Of a DNA stretch of 44,200 bases, positions 1-8,453 are shown piece after piece. The position numbers were made by a program, and so were the translations under genes. Source of the DNA: an uncultured bacterium. Lineage in GTDB: Bacteria > Latescibacterota > UBA2968 > UBA8231. Within the stretch, counting starts at the first letter, position 1. Each line of letters starts with the position of its first letter. Where the stretch lies: NCBI GenBank assembly GCA_937942165.1, contig CALDFW010000070.1:1-44200 (forward strand), read 5' to 3'. The notes under the pieces are model-generated. The model saw only the letters and a list, made by a program, of their open reading frames with translations, searched no databases and was not told the origin of the DNA.

Positions 1-1
1 T

Positions 2-1216
2 CACGCTCGATGGCGTCGGGCGGTGCTGCCGGCCTACGCGCAGTGGATGGGGTTTGGCGATCATTCGGAGCGCTGGCGCAGCGCATGGCTGCGCGGCGCA
101 GATCTGGCCGATCTGATTGGCCGCGAAACCGCAACCGATGAATTTGTGGGTTATGCAGAGGCCTTGCGCAGTGAAGCGGAGGATATGACGACGCCGGAAG
201 AGCGCCTAATGCCGGGCGTTTCGTCCGAACTGCTAACCGCGCCCGATCTGAGGGTGGCCAGGCGCGATGGCACGGGGCAAGCGCCGTCCATGCTGAGCGT
301 CTTTGCCGACGTGGGCTGGGCCGCGATTCGCACCGATCCCGAAGTCCGACATCGGGACGTCGCCTTTATTTTTCGCTCTTCGCCCTTTGGCTCGATCAGC
401 CATTCTCACGCCAACAACAACGACTTTATACTGCACGTTGCCGGCGAAGTTATGGCCATGCCTAGCGGCTATTATGCCGGGTATGGATCGGACCATCACG
501 CCCACTGGGTGTGGCACACGAAATCGCATAACTGCCTAACCCTGTCCGATGCGCCCCAGATAATGCGCTCGCCCGAATCAGTTGGTGCCATCGAGCATGC
601 CCACGAGGATGAGGCGCTCATCTATTTTCGGGGCACTGCCGATGCCAGCTACGCCGACCGAGCCGATCGCTGTCGTCGGCACGTGCTCTTTGCCAAAGAG
701 CAGCGATATCTCGTGCTAGTAGACGAGTTTGTTGCCAAACGAGGTATGGCCTCTGCTCTGCAGTGGAATATCCATTCGTGGGGTGCGTTCGAAACGGATG
801 GGGAACGCGCATTTTGGACCGAGCGTGGAAACAGCACTTTATATGGACATATGATGCACAACAGGGCGGGGTTTTTCTCTCTGACCGAAGGGTGGGATCC
901 GCCGCCAATGCGGGGTAAAGACAGCGCACAGTGGCTCCAGCAGTATCACCTGCGCTTCACGCCCAATGGCATCGAAGTGCCCAAACGCAACTTAGGCGTC
1001 GTGCTGTGCTGGGATCACGCCGGCTGGTCGAAACCGGCCGTGGAGACCCATTTGCACGGAGACACGGAGGTGGCGCAGGTCGGCGATGACCTCGTGTTGG
1101 TTAACGGAGGGACCGGCATTTCATACCGGGAGCACGTATCCGACGCCGTTGTGTGGATGTCGATAGGTGGGCGGAAATACGCAGTCCGTGACGAGGGGCT
1201 CATTCGCCAACCCTAG
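2..1216 (+). CDS. Heparinase II/III-like protein, C-terminal part (5' end outside window)
   Basis: The frame is open to the left edge, so the GTG at 23 is probably internal and the gene begins upstream. The visible part, about 400 residues, looks like the C-terminal beta-sandwich of the heparinase II/III family. A His/Asn-rich segment, SHSHANNNDFILHVAGE, is followed by a Gly/Tyr-rich stretch and then WHTKSHNCLTL; this resembles the H-A-D-N-N-S and R-x-H-N segments of the family. These enzymes are polysaccharide lyases acting on uronic-acid polymers. The N-terminal alpha/alpha-toroid that carries most catalytic residues would lie outside the window, so neither substrate nor activity can be judged, and no signal peptide can be assessed. 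The following genes converge on it from the minus strand, so it ends its own transcription unit. The family call is fairly secure; the substrate is unknown. Confidence 0.72.
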   Translation, partial: HARWRRAVLPAYAQWMGFGDHSERWRSAWLRGADLADLIGRETATDEFVGYAEALRSEAEDMTTPEERLMPGVSSELLTAPDLRVARRDGTGQAPSMLSVFADVGWAAIRTDPEVRHRDVAFIFRSSPFGSISHSHANNNDFILHVAGEVMAMPSGYYAGYGSDHHAHWVWHTKSHNCLTLSDAPQIMRSPESVGAIEHAHEDEALIYFRGTADASYADRADRCRRHVLFAKEQRYLVLVDEFVAKRGMASALQWNIHSWGAFETDGERAFWTERGNSTLYGHMMHNRAGFFSLTEGWDPPPMRGKDSAQWLQQYHLRFTPNGIEVPKRNLGVVLCWDHAGWSKPAVETHLHGDTEVAQVGDDLVLVNGGTGISYREHVSDAVVWMSIGGRKYAVRDEGLIRQP

Positions 1217-1242
1217 TGCGTATCTCCACCAAGCGTGAGACG

Positions 1243-1962
1243 TTACGGAGCCATTTCCTGACCGTCCCACTCAAAGCATCTACCCGTGTGCTCCGGCGTG
1301 AGTCGATCCAGCATGCGGATGGACTGCTCTGCGGCAAATGCTGGCGTGAAGAGCTTGTCGGTGGGCAGGCTCTTTTTGAACGGTTCAGATAGATAGCTGT
1401 CGACCGTTCCGGGGTGCAGGCCGACGATCACGGCCTGCTTGTTGCGCCTTCCCACTTCGATGGCCGCGTTTTTAATCAGCATATTGAGCGCGATTTTAGA
1501 GGCGCGATAGGCGTACCAGCCGCCTATTTCGTTGTCGGAAATGCTCCCGGCATGGGCTGAGAGGGCGACAAAAACCGAGCGCTGATCTCTGTTCAGCTGG
1601 GGTAAGAAGTGTTTGGCCACCAGCGCTGGAACGACGGCGTTGACCGCAAAAAGGTGTTGGAGCTTGTCGGCCGAGAGATCTCTGAGCGACTTTTCTGGCT
1701 TTATCTCTTCGGTGTGTAAAATACCCGTCGCAACGACCACCATATCAATGGCTGCTTCGGCTGCAGCTTGAGATGCTGCTGCTGCGATGGATGCCTCGTC
1801 GGCGTAGTCGATGAGATGATGGACTACGGGCGGCGCTGCCTGTGCAGCCGGCGTGCGGGAGTAGGCGTGCACAGTCGCATCGGGGTGGAGAGCGGCTAGG
1901 TGCTGCGTGAAGGCGCCGCCAATGGCGCCGGAACTGCCGATGATCACAATGTTTTTTCCCAT
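1243..1962 (-). CDS. SDR-family oxidoreductase (CsgA/C-factor-like)
   Basis: This 239-residue protein has a short-chain dehydrogenase fold. The N-terminal nucleotide-binding motif GSSGAIGGAF lies at about residues 9-18. A catalytic Ser is followed by the YAYRASK motif (Tyr-x-x-x-Lys), and the PG segment (GLHPGTVDSYLS) follows the active site as in C-factor-type SDRs. It probably carries out NAD(P)H-dependent reduction of a small carbonyl compound in the cytoplasm. The start is supported by AAGGA about 7 bases upstream. It lies 14 bases downstream of the FAD oxidoreductase gene on the same strand, so the two are probably cotranscribed. The same SDR/amine-oxidase-like pairing occurs in light- or pterin-related clusters of other bacteria as far as I recall, but nothing here fixes the substrate. 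Confidence 0.85.
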   Translation of the reverse strand: MGKNIVIIGSSGAIGGAFTQHLAALHPDATVHAYSRTPAAQAAPPVVHHLIDYADEASIAAAASQAAAEAAIDMVVVATGILHTEEIKPEKSLRDLSADKLQHLFAVNAVVPALVAKHFLPQLNRDQRSVFVALSAHAGSISDNEIGGWYAYRASKIALNMLIKNAAIEVGRRNKQAVIVGLHPGTVDSYLSEPFKKSLPTDKLFTPAFAAEQSIRMLDRLTPEHTGRCFEWDGQEMAP

Positions 1963-1976
1963 AGGAGATCCTTTTT

Positions 1977-2960
1977 CTAAATGATTTCTTTAAGACTGTT
2001 GGCCAGAGCGCGACCGCTCTTGAAGGCGGCCTCGACGCGCCCCTGCACAAGCCAGTCTCCGCACAGGCCTACGCGCTGGTCGGCGTGCAGAAAATGAGTG
2101 GCGCCCGTCTGTCTGCCTATATTGGCATAGCGCCAGCCGTGAACCGCCTTATGCTGCGCTGAATGCACGTCGTAGCCAATAACTTCGCTGGTTTGGTCAC
2201 AGAGGTAGTCCGTCACCCAGTCTCGGTCGTCCTCGATATGCGCGTCTGCCCATAGGTTGGTAGAGTGCACGAGCAGAGAGCAGGCTTCGGGCCGTCCGGG
2301 TTTGGAGCTGTTTAGAGAGATCCAACTGATGTCCCTTTCGCGCACGAGTGCCGCATCGAACTCTATCGGCAGCGCGTCTCTAAAGCCGAGCATAAGGGAG
2401 AAACATCCGCGCATCTGTACTGAGCCAAGCGCCGCACGGAAAGGCAGCGTAGGAGGCAGTAGATCAAAGGCTTGCTGTGCGGGCAGAGTCGAAAGGACCC
2501 AATCGCAGGGCGCCAGCGTTTCTCCGCGTTCGTCCTGTAAATGCCATTGGTCATGCGACCACTGCATAGAAGTGATGCGCGTTTCAAAACGGATGTCGAG
2601 GTCGGCGCCCAGATATTTACCCACCGCATTCATACTCGGTGCACCCACGTAGTGAGGGGGCGCTTCCCCCCACTGTTTAGAGTTTACCAGAGTGCTGCCT
2701 TCAATTTCCGCAAAACGCGCGTCCCACCGTTGGACCGTTCCGTCCTGTATCATGGGATCGATAAAGTCCATAAACGCCTTGGAGCGCGCCTTAAAAAACT
2801 GGGCACCGTGATCAAAGGAAAAGGGTTCGGCGCGTCGAGTCGCCAGCCGACCACCGACGCCGCGCGATTTTTCGTATAGGGTAACGCTCGCGTGCTCTTT
2901 CAAATCGTGTGCGGCAGTCAGACCTGCTAGCCCGGCGCCGATAATGGCTATTTTTGTCAT
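1977..2960 (-). CDS. Renalase-like FAD-dependent oxidoreductase
   Basis: This 327-residue flavoprotein begins with a classic Rossmann dinucleotide motif (IIGAGLAGLTAAHDL). An acidic residue ending strand 2 (LYEKS) follows, then the GVGGRLATRR segment typical of amine-oxidase and renalase-like proteins. The C-terminal FAD-binding segment VGLCGDWLVQGRVEAAFKSGRALA is also present. Length and layout match bacterial renalase-like proteins, which oxidise isomeric dihydropyridine dinucleotides in characterised cases; other members are uncharacterised. It is the first gene of a two-gene minus-strand unit with the SDR gene, 14 bases apart. There is no signal peptide, so it is probably cytoplasmic. Confidence is high for the FAD-oxidoreductase family and moderate for the renalase subgroup. 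Confidence 0.82.
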   Translation of the reverse strand: MTKIAIIGAGLAGLTAAHDLKEHASVTLYEKSRGVGGRLATRRAEPFSFDHGAQFFKARSKAFMDFIDPMIQDGTVQRWDARFAEIEGSTLVNSKQWGEAPPHYVGAPSMNAVGKYLGADLDIRFETRITSMQWSHDQWHLQDERGETLAPCDWVLSTLPAQQAFDLLPPTLPFRAALGSVQMRGCFSLMLGFRDALPIEFDAALVRERDISWISLNSSKPGRPEACSLLVHSTNLWADAHIEDDRDWVTDYLCDQTSEVIGYDVHSAQHKAVHGWRYANIGRQTGATHFLHADQRVGLCGDWLVQGRVEAAFKSGRALANSLKEII

Positions 2961-3275
2961 ATGAGGGGCGTTCGCATGGGAACGATTAGCGTGTTAATAG
3001 TAGCGTGACGGAGTCTGGAGCCTATGGGGCTGACGCCGTATAGTGCGCCGCTGTGCCCGTAGTCTAAGCGCGCACAGCCCATTTGCACCGTCGACACCGA
3101 GATCCTTATTTAGCTGTGGAGTGCCGGCGGGTAGCGCATATGCACTCCGAACCTTCTCGCCCCACGAACTTACTCGAAACGGACGCAGATGCTATGATCA
3201 GTCGCTCAAAGAATCCGCTCTTACTGCTATGAGATGCACTTGCCGACGGATCGCAGAGAGCATGAAAGGAACACT
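2961..3275. other. Divergent intergenic region, 315 bases
   Basis: This stretch separates the minus-strand oxidoreductase pair from the plus-strand hydrolase genes and so must hold promoters for both. Short open frames are present, but they lack ribosome sites and protein-like composition. I see no convincing sigma-70 hexamer pair, terminator or structured RNA. AAAGGA at 3265-3270 is the ribosome site for the next gene. Confidence 0.5.
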
Positions 3276-4400
3276 ATGAAGGGAGTATACCCCGGAGACG
3301 GAGAGCTCGACTCGTTTCTCGGAGCGCCGGATCTAAGCGTGCAGGACCTTTTTGGAGAGGAGCGATTCCCCAACGTTGTCGTCGCACCGGATGGGACGGT
3401 GGTTGCAACCTGGGGCGCCAAGCACCTGGTAGCGCGGCGGAGCGAAGACGGTGGGAGCACTTGGGACCGGCAGACGTCCGTGGGAGAGGGTATTCACGCC
3501 GGTGGCACAACGGTCGACGAAACGACGGGAGAGATTTTCTTTTGGGGGCATCCCGAGCATCCTCCTAAGGGAGGCGTCGCCGCGCCGCGCACCCTGTATG
3601 TTAGCCCAGATACGGGACGCACCTGGCAAGAGCGCACGGCCGACTATGCGTTAGATCGGGACGGGTATTTGCCCGCGCTTCACTTTGCCGAGCACGGCAT
3701 ATCGCTACGCGCGGCGCCCCACGCCGGCCGACTGCTGCGTCCGGCGCGCGTTTACAGCATACGCAATGGCTATAATCTGGCCATATACAGCGACGATAGG
3801 GGACAAACCTGGCACGTGAGTGATCCGCTTCCGGTGGACGGTACCGGTGAGGGATGCGTGGTCGAACTGTCGGATGGACGCATTCTCTACAGTTCGCGCC
3901 AGCATCACTTTACTGACGACGCATCAATGCGCTGGGAACGCCTATACGCCATCAGCCACGACGGGGGGGTATCTTGGAGAGAGGTTGCGCACAGCGTGGC
4001 GCTACCCGACGGGCCGCGCTATCGCGGCGATGAGGGACGCGGGGCCAACTTCAACGGCCACTTTGGCATGGCGGCTGGATTGGTGCGTCTGCCCATTCGA
4101 GAGAGAGACGTGCTCGTCTATAGCAACGCCGACGAAGCCGGACATGAGCGCGTGCGCATGACGGCATGGGCAAGCTTTGATGGCGGGCATTCTTGGCCGG
4201 TTAAACGCCTAGTTGACGGAGGACCAAGCGCGTACTCTTCGCTCGACGCAGGGCGATCTGGCACGCCGAGCGAGGGATGGATTTACTTGCAGTATGAAGT
4301 GCGCAGCGGTGGGGGACGTCTGGCGCGGTTCAACCTGTCTTGGCTGGCCAAGGGGGAGCAAACTGGAGACGGATCTATACCCGACTGGGCGCTAGTATGA
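3276..4400 (+). CDS. BNR-repeat sialidase-like protein (GH33-type propeller)
   Basis: I chose the ATG at 3276 (374 residues) over the in-frame ATG at 3234 because AAAGGA lies 5 bases upstream. The protein has five Asp-box repeats of the form S-x-D-x-G-x-[TS]-W, ending at about residues 63, 117, 179, 234 and 307, the hallmark of a six-bladed sialidase propeller. A GRLLRPARVY segment (about 151-160) and an E-x-x-V-V-E-L-x-D-G-R segment with SSRQHH after it (about 192-210) resemble the family's active-site arginine and glutamate regions. No signal peptide is evident, so it is probably cytoplasmic. It is followed after 25 bases by a GH32/GH43-like gene. Substrate may be a sialic acid or another ulosonic acid, or an unrelated sugar; Asp boxes alone do not prove sialidase activity. 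Confidence 0.8.
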   Translation: MKGVYPGDGELDSFLGAPDLSVQDLFGEERFPNVVVAPDGTVVATWGAKHLVARRSEDGGSTWDRQTSVGEGIHAGGTTVDETTGEIFFWGHPEHPPKGGVAAPRTLYVSPDTGRTWQERTADYALDRDGYLPALHFAEHGISLRAAPHAGRLLRPARVYSIRNGYNLAIYSDDRGQTWHVSDPLPVDGTGEGCVVELSDGRILYSSRQHHFTDDASMRWERLYAISHDGGVSWREVAHSVALPDGPRYRGDEGRGANFNGHFGMAAGLVRLPIRERDVLVYSNADEAGHERVRMTAWASFDGGHSWPVKRLVDGGPSAYSSLDAGRSGTPSEGWIYLQYEVRSGGGRLARFNLSWLAKGEQTGDGSIPDWALV

Positions 4401-4425
4401 GCAACGGATAACGGGGAGAGTTACC

Positions 4426-5841
4426 ATGGATATACGCGATGTTGGAACGCGGCGTGAACTGTTTGTCGATCACTATTTGGTGGATCGAATAGAGGGTCAA
4501 GCGGCGCTGAGAATGCACCCTCCTAAGCGGGAGGAAGTCGTCTTTCAGGTCGAGGGCGCGATGGAAAATGCCTGCAGCGGCGTGTATAACGTGCTGGTCG
4601 AGTCTGAGGGAACGTACCTGCTCTATTACAGAGGACACTATCCGATCGCCAATACGGAGGGCGATGCTTCGCAGCAGCAGACGGCCCACGTGGCGATCAG
4701 CAGGGACGGCAGGCATTTTGAACGCCCTGAGCTAGGTCTGTTCAACTTTGACGATGAGGGGCGCAACAACGCCGTTTGGCGCGGCATCCAAGCGCATAAT
4801 TTGGTGGTTTTTCGCGACAAGAATCCCGACTGTGCCGAAGATGCTCGATTTAAGGCCGTTGGCGGCACCGGGGAAAACAACCTGTATGCGCTGTACTCGC
4901 CGGACGGATTCCGCTGGAGACTGGCCCGAGAAGAGCCGCTGGACGTGCCCGGCAAATTCGACAGTGCGAACTTGGCCTTTTGGGACGAAGTGCTGGGCGC
5001 GTATCGCCTGTTTAGTCGCTTTTCTGAAGAAGGGCGTGGTCGAGCCATTCAGAGCAGCACTTCGGAGGATTTTATCCACTGGAGTAAGCCGGTGCCGCAT
5101 ATCTATGACGAGGATGCACCGGTCGAGCAGTTCTACACCAATGCGACAACGCCTGTTCCCGGAGCAGAGCACATACTGCTGTCCTTTCCCATGCGCTACG
5201 TGGCCGAGCGGACTACGCCGCTGGCCGATACGAGCGAGATGGACTATCCCGGCACCGGAAATCCGGGAATGGCGGGGATGACCGACGCCGTTATGATGTC
5301 TAGTCGCGACGGAGTGCACTGGAATCGTCCCTTTCCCGAAGCGTGGCTGCGCGCCGGTCTCGACGAGCGGAACTGGACGCATCGCAATACCTGTCCGGCC
5401 ATTGGCATCCTGCCCCTGAGCGAGACTGAGTGGTCGATGTACGTCAGCGAACACTACGGCTGGTCCGACAACCGCCTGCGTCGTTTGAGCGTTAGGCCGT
5501 GGGGTTTTGCCAGCATCGGTGCCGGTCATGGGGGAGGAACGGTAGATACCTGTGCGATGCGATTTGCAGCGCCGCAGCTGCGCCTCAACTTCTCTACGTC
5601 CGCCGTGGGTTCGGTGCGCGTAGAGATTGGAGACGAAGAGGGGCGCGCTCTGCCGGGTTTTGCGTTGGATGATATGGACCCGCTCTACGGTGATCAGCTT
5701 GATGCACCAATCTCTTGGAAGGGCGGCGGTGATCTGAGCGCGCTCATAGGTACGCCCGTGCGCCTGCGCTTCGAACTGCGCGATGCCGACGTATTTGCCC
5801 TGCGCTTTGCTGCGCCAGATGCCGGAGGGCAAAGCCAATGA
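4426..5841 (+). CDS. GH43/GH32-superfamily beta-propeller glycosidase-like protein
   Basis: This 471-residue protein resembles the five-bladed propeller glycosidase-like proteins frequent in planctomycete-type genomes. It starts with RRELFVDHYLVDRI. It contains repeated blade motifs such as AISRDGRHFERPELGLF and SSTSEDFIHWSKPV, and an acidic FWDEVLGAYRLFSR segment. The C-terminal 100 residues look like a beta-sandwich, as in GH32-clan enzymes. No signal peptide is seen. The start has GGGGAGAG upstream. The last codons overlap the next gene as ATGA, so the two are translationally coupled, which links its role to the fructan/sucrose hydrolase that follows. I cannot assign the catalytic triad or substrate with confidence; it could be a non-canonical glycosidase or a phosphorylase-like enzyme. 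Confidence 0.68.
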   Translation: MDIRDVGTRRELFVDHYLVDRIEGQAALRMHPPKREEVVFQVEGAMENACSGVYNVLVESEGTYLLYYRGHYPIANTEGDASQQQTAHVAISRDGRHFERPELGLFNFDDEGRNNAVWRGIQAHNLVVFRDKNPDCAEDARFKAVGGTGENNLYALYSPDGFRWRLAREEPLDVPGKFDSANLAFWDEVLGAYRLFSRFSEEGRGRAIQSSTSEDFIHWSKPVPHIYDEDAPVEQFYTNATTPVPGAEHILLSFPMRYVAERTTPLADTSEMDYPGTGNPGMAGMTDAVMMSSRDGVHWNRPFPEAWLRAGLDERNWTHRNTCPAIGILPLSETEWSMYVSEHYGWSDNRLRRLSVRPWGFASIGAGHGGGTVDTCAMRFAAPQLRLNFSTSAVGSVRVEIGDEEGRALPGFALDDMDPLYGDQLDAPISWKGGGDLSALIGTPVRLRFELRDADVFALRFAAPDAGGQSQ

Positions 5842-7187
5842 GCGACCAGGTGCTATACCGAGAGACCCATCGTCCACAGTTCCATTTCTCTGCACAGAAG
5901 AACTGGATTAACGATCCGAATGGGCTGGTTTACTACGAGGGCGAGTACCACCTCTTTTTTCAGCATAATCCAGAGAGCGTGGTTTGGAACAATATGACGT
6001 GGGGCCACGCCGTGAGCGCGGACTTGGTTCACTGGAAGCAGCTGGAACATGCGCTCTTGCCGGACGAACTGGGCACCATTTTTTCCGGATCGGCCGTTGT
6101 GGATTGGCACAATACGTCTGGCTTACAGGAGGGGGACGAGCCGCCGCTGGTCGCCCTCTATACGTCAGCCGGTGCACACGCTCCCGATCCGGTGCCCTTT
6201 ACGCAAAGTCTGGCCTACAGTAACGATCGCGGCCGCACGTGGACCAAATACGCTGACAATCCGGTGCTCGGACATATTGAAGGAGCTAACCGCGATCCCA
6301 AAATAGTCTGGCACGACGCCACCGATCAGTGGCTGATGGCGCTCTATCTGGACGGTTCGCGCTACGTGCTGTACGGTTCGCCCAACCTGCTCCAGTGGAA
6401 TCATCTGTGCGATCTGGATTTGCCCGGCGTCAGCGAATGCCCCGATCTTTTTGAGCTGCCGGTCGACGGTAATCCGGCCGACACGCGCTGGGTGTATTGG
6501 GGCGCCAGTGGGGGCTATTTGCTCGGTCATTTCGAAGGAGCCGTATACGTGCCCGAAACAGAAGTTCTACACGCTGAACAGGGGCACAATGGCTACGCCG
6601 CGCAGACTTGGAGTGATGTGCCGACCGACGACGGACGTCGCCTGCAAATTTCGTGGATGCGCGGAGGCAAGTATCCCGCTATGCCTTTTAATCAGCAGAT
6701 GAGCTTTCCCGTAGAGCTAACGCTGCGCAGCACGCCCAAGGGTATTCGCCTCTGTCGCACGCCCGTACGCGAAATCGAACTGTTGCACGGTAAGGCGTAT
6801 TATGAGGCAGAGGTTGCGTTGACGCCGGATGCGCCTTTCGCGCCCGACGTGGGAGAATTATTAGACCTGCGCTTCGATCTGCTGCCCGAGGACGCTGAGG
6901 TCTTTACGGTGCGTATCCGCGGTATAGACCTGCGCTATGAAGCGGCGAAACGCCGCCTTTCGTTCCTCGATGCCAGCGCAGAAATAGAAATTTGCGAGGG
7001 GCGTATTCCGCTACACATTCTAGTTGATCGCACGTCTCTTGAGCTCTTTGCCCACGACGGGGAGATCTCCATGTCGTGCTGCTTCCTGCCCGAAGCAGCA
7101 GAGCACGTGCTCTCGTTCCACGCCCACGGCGGTAGCGCACGACTGGATGACCTGCGCGTGCACGAACTAGATTCAGCCTGGTCCTAG
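5838..7187 (+). CDS. GH32 beta-fructofuranosidase/levanase (sucrase family)
   Basis: A 449-residue, clear glycoside hydrolase family 32 enzyme. The nucleophile motif WINDPNG gives Asp26, the RDP motif gives Asp153 as transition-state stabiliser, and the EC motif gives Glu200 as acid/base. The blades FFQHNP, MTWGHAVS and FSGSAV are also typical. A beta-sandwich module follows from about residue 310, with DRTSLELFAHDGEISMSCCF typical of GH32 C-terminal domains. It hydrolyses sucrose, levan or inulin-type fructosides to release fructose. There is no signal peptide, so it probably acts on imported sugar or fructosyl oligosaccharide in the cytoplasm. It starts inside the stop of the preceding gene (ATGA). 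A Mak-like ROK kinase about 5.6 kb downstream could phosphorylate the fructose it releases. Confidence 0.95.
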   Translation: MSDQVLYRETHRPQFHFSAQKNWINDPNGLVYYEGEYHLFFQHNPESVVWNNMTWGHAVSADLVHWKQLEHALLPDELGTIFSGSAVVDWHNTSGLQEGDEPPLVALYTSAGAHAPDPVPFTQSLAYSNDRGRTWTKYADNPVLGHIEGANRDPKIVWHDATDQWLMALYLDGSRYVLYGSPNLLQWNHLCDLDLPGVSECPDLFELPVDGNPADTRWVYWGASGGYLLGHFEGAVYVPETEVLHAEQGHNGYAAQTWSDVPTDDGRRLQISWMRGGKYPAMPFNQQMSFPVELTLRSTPKGIRLCRTPVREIELLHGKAYYEAEVALTPDAPFAPDVGELLDLRFDLLPEDAEVFTVRIRGIDLRYEAAKRRLSFLDASAEIEICEGRIPLHILVDRTSLELFAHDGEISMSCCFLPEAAEHVLSFHAHGGSARLDDLRVHELDSAWS

Positions 7188-7272
7188 CGAACGAGACGAG
7201 TCGACGTACTATTGCCTGAAAAACCAGAGGGAGTTGAAAACGATATTGGCGTCTAATTCAGGGGGGCTGCGA

Positions 7273-8331
7273 ATGCGGATAGCGGGGTACATTGTTGCGA
7301 CTGTTGCTTTGCTATGTGGCTGCGGTCCGCCTCAGGCGGAAGATGTGCTGTTGGACTACAGCGAGCGCGTGCATAATGCGTTGGAGTTGGATGCTCCTTC
7401 TGACTATCAACACAGCCTTCCGACCTATCCGCGTCGTCGCGATCTGCGCCTTGAGCAGAGCGATCTGCGCATTGGGCTGCTCGACTTCGCGTCGCTGGAT
7501 CGCTGTGGCTTAGAAAAGCTGGTTGCCGAGCGCAACAGCGCACTTGGGAAGGTGATGCCCGCCAGCCAGCAGCTCCTTTACGAACATCGCTTGCTCAGTC
7601 TGGCCCGCGACTGTGCGGACACGCTGCGCGCTCGCGCAGATCCAGACGTCGATTTACTAAAGACCTTAGACGAGGTCGTAGCGACTAAGGAGGAGGATCT
7701 GCCGCATTTCTATTGGAATGCGATCTTTGCCAGTCCCGAAATGGCAGACCACCTGTCTCTAGCTGTATCCCTGCTTCCCGTGGAGGCTACAATCAGCGCG
7801 CACGATCAACTCGAGGCGCTGTACTATCTGAGAGATGTGCGCGCGGGGTTGGGGCATTCGAGCACCGAGTTTACTTCGAAAATCCTGGAAGATCACTTTT
7901 TCACGCTCAACAATGGCCACTACGGCGGTCGACTGCTGCTGTCGATGGACGAGCTAGCCCATCACCTGCAGCGCGTAGCCGACGCGCTGGACGAGCGTCA
8001 GCTTGCGCGGCCACCCTGTCCACAGGGACTTCCGACGCCGCGAGCCGAGGTCTTGAACACCATTTTTCTGAAGTTTTACCTGGGGACCGTGCAGCCCTAT
8101 ATGGCGCGCGTGCATCAAGAAGGCAATGCTTGGATAGGGGCAATGGATGAGTTGATGGCCAAGCAGGATACCGTGCCCGCAGCGTTTCTTCCCTATAGAC
8201 AACGCGTGCTCTCTCCGGACGATCCCAACGGGCCCTGGCAGCGTTTGTCGAGTGCCATAGACGACCATACGCGCGCTTGGCAGACGCTGTTTTCGTCCTG
8301 TGGAATGCAGCCTACTGGCGCGGCTGAATAG
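7273..8331 (+). CDS. DUF3080-like lipoprotein
   Basis: I chose the ATG at 7273 (352 residues) because it opens with MRIAGYIVATVALLCGCGPP. That is a short basic start, a hydrophobic stretch and a lipobox ending at Cys (L-C-G-C). A TTG start at 7234 would bury this signal peptide. The mature part is mostly helical, with blocks such as YPRRRDLRLEQSDLRIGLLDF, LDRCGLEKLVAERNSALGKVMPASQ and LYEHRLLSLARDC, which I recognise as DUF3080, best known to me from gammaproteobacteria. Function is unknown; the signal sequence places it at a membrane facing the periplasm. It follows the GH32 gene by 85 bases and may or may not belong to that unit. The family call is from memory of the conserved blocks; the lipoprotein call rests on the sequence. 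Confidence 0.7.
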   Translation: MRIAGYIVATVALLCGCGPPQAEDVLLDYSERVHNALELDAPSDYQHSLPTYPRRRDLRLEQSDLRIGLLDFASLDRCGLEKLVAERNSALGKVMPASQQLLYEHRLLSLARDCADTLRARADPDVDLLKTLDEVVATKEEDLPHFYWNAIFASPEMADHLSLAVSLLPVEATISAHDQLEALYYLRDVRAGLGHSSTEFTSKILEDHFFTLNNGHYGGRLLLSMDELAHHLQRVADALDERQLARPPCPQGLPTPRAEVLNTIFLKFYLGTVQPYMARVHQEGNAWIGAMDELMAKQDTVPAAFLPYRQRVLSPDDPNGPWQRLSSAIDDHTRAWQTLFSSCGMQPTGAAE

Positions 8332-8341
8332 AGACACGTCC

Positions 8342-8359
8342 TCGCCCTTCTTTGGGCGA
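8342..8359 (+). terminator. Weak hairpin after lipoprotein gene
   Basis: TCGCCC and GGGCGA form a 6-base stem around the loop TTCTTT, just after the lipoprotein gene's stop. There is no convincing T-run downstream, so this is at best a weak terminator. Confidence 0.3.
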
Positions 8360-8453
8360 TTGTCGCTGTCACGAGGCCCGCATTGGCGCGCTGCATATCG
8401 TCCGATATATTGTTCTCTCAGTTTGGCAAACTCAACAAAGGATATTCATCCAC

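Noticed and set aside
3043-3279. 78-residue open frame upstream of the sialidase-like gene
   Set aside because: No ribosome site, composition unlike a protein, and it runs into the start of the next gene in another frame.
4732-5895. 387-residue minus-strand open frame opposite the GH43/GH32-like gene
   Set aside because: It has no recognisable domain and arises from codon bias of the plus-strand gene, which has family motifs and an ATGA junction to GH32.
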